Of a stretch of 6,028 bases of DNA, positions 5,996-6,028 are shown in pieces. This DNA comes from Acidimicrobiia bacterium (GTDB taxonomy: Bacteria; Actinomycetota; Acidimicrobiia; Spongiisociales; SHLN01), in NCBI GenBank assembly GCA_030624805.1, contig JAUXJL010000138.1, forward strand, positions 1 to 6,028, in the 5' to 3' direction. The notes beneath the pieces were generated by a model that saw nothing but the letters and a program-made list of their open reading frames with translations, did not search any database and was not told the DNA's origin. Position 1 is the stretch's first letter, and each line of letters begins with the position of its first letter. Position numbers and translations under genes: made by a program.

Positions 5996-6000
5996 GAGGA
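5996..6000 (+). promoter_or_regulatory. Ribosome binding site GAGGA for the right-edge gene
   Basis: GAGGA lies five bases before ATG 6006-6008, the best Shine-Dalgarno at a transcription-unit start in this window; it supports that start. Confidence 0.7.
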
Positions 6001-6005
6001 TCATC

Positions 6006-6028
6006 ATGGCCAACCACTACAAGACCAA
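6006..6028 (+). CDS. Start of a gene, perhaps FadE5-like acyl-CoA dehydrogenase (partial)
   Basis: Only seven full codons are present, MANHYKT, and the next codon begins AA. The start is supported by a GAGGA ribosome site five bases upstream and a TATACT box about 60 bases upstream. The peptide resembles the opening of actinobacterial FadE5-type acyl-CoA dehydrogenases, which as I recall begin M-x-H-Y-K-S/T-N. A divergent TetR regulator beside a fatty-acid oxidation gene is a common arrangement. Seven residues cannot prove a family; the gene itself is likely real, the identity is a guess. Confidence 0.4.

Noticed and set aside
1..6028. CRISPR array, insertion sequence, tRNA or toxin-antitoxin pair
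   Set aside because: No spaced repeat series, transposase motif, tRNA-like cloverleaf or small toxin pair was seen on reading both strands.

Overview
This window is GC-rich DNA from an actinomycete. Three things point to Actinomycetota: a DUF3039 gene, start codons that look leaderless with -10 boxes at the expected distance, and a right-edge start that resembles a FadE5-type acyl-CoA dehydrogenase. An uncultured lineage is possible, but the sequence does not fix the rank below phylum. No transposase, CRISPR array, tRNA or rRNA gene is visible.

Layout. Positions 1-254 (+) hold the C-terminus of an amidohydrolase that most resembles 8-oxoguanine deaminase. Positions 367-1095 carry two genes on the minus strand: DUF3039 (1095-859), then a small GNAT acetyltransferase (780-367) broken by two compensating frameshifts. 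Positions 1152-5216 form a tight plus-strand operon for a three-subunit molybdenum hydroxylase of the xanthine dehydrogenase (PucCED) type: FAD subunit, [2Fe-2S] subunit, molybdopterin subunit, then a MocA/PucB-type cofactor maturation protein. Each junction in it is a 1-4 base stop/start overlap. Convergent to it at 5816-5268 is a TetR-family repressor. This is divergent from a gene that runs off the right edge at 6006. An AT-rich control region lies between these last two genes.

Function. The amidohydrolase (8-oxoguanine to urate) and the molybdenum hydroxylase (hypoxanthine/xanthine to urate) would both feed urate, so the theme is purine salvage or catabolism. The MocA-like protein would supply the mature Mo cofactor (probably the cytosine-dinucleotide form). 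No XdhC-type insertion factor and no urate-degrading gene is in the window. The TetR gene more likely serves the divergent right-edge gene than the purine operon.

Nothing here is clearly a new kind of system. The points most worth a second look are the doubly frameshifted GNAT gene, the paired leaderless promoters facing away from each other at 1096-1151, the substitution at the substrate-arginine position of the Mo subunit, and the repeat-bearing AT-rich control region at 5923-5953.
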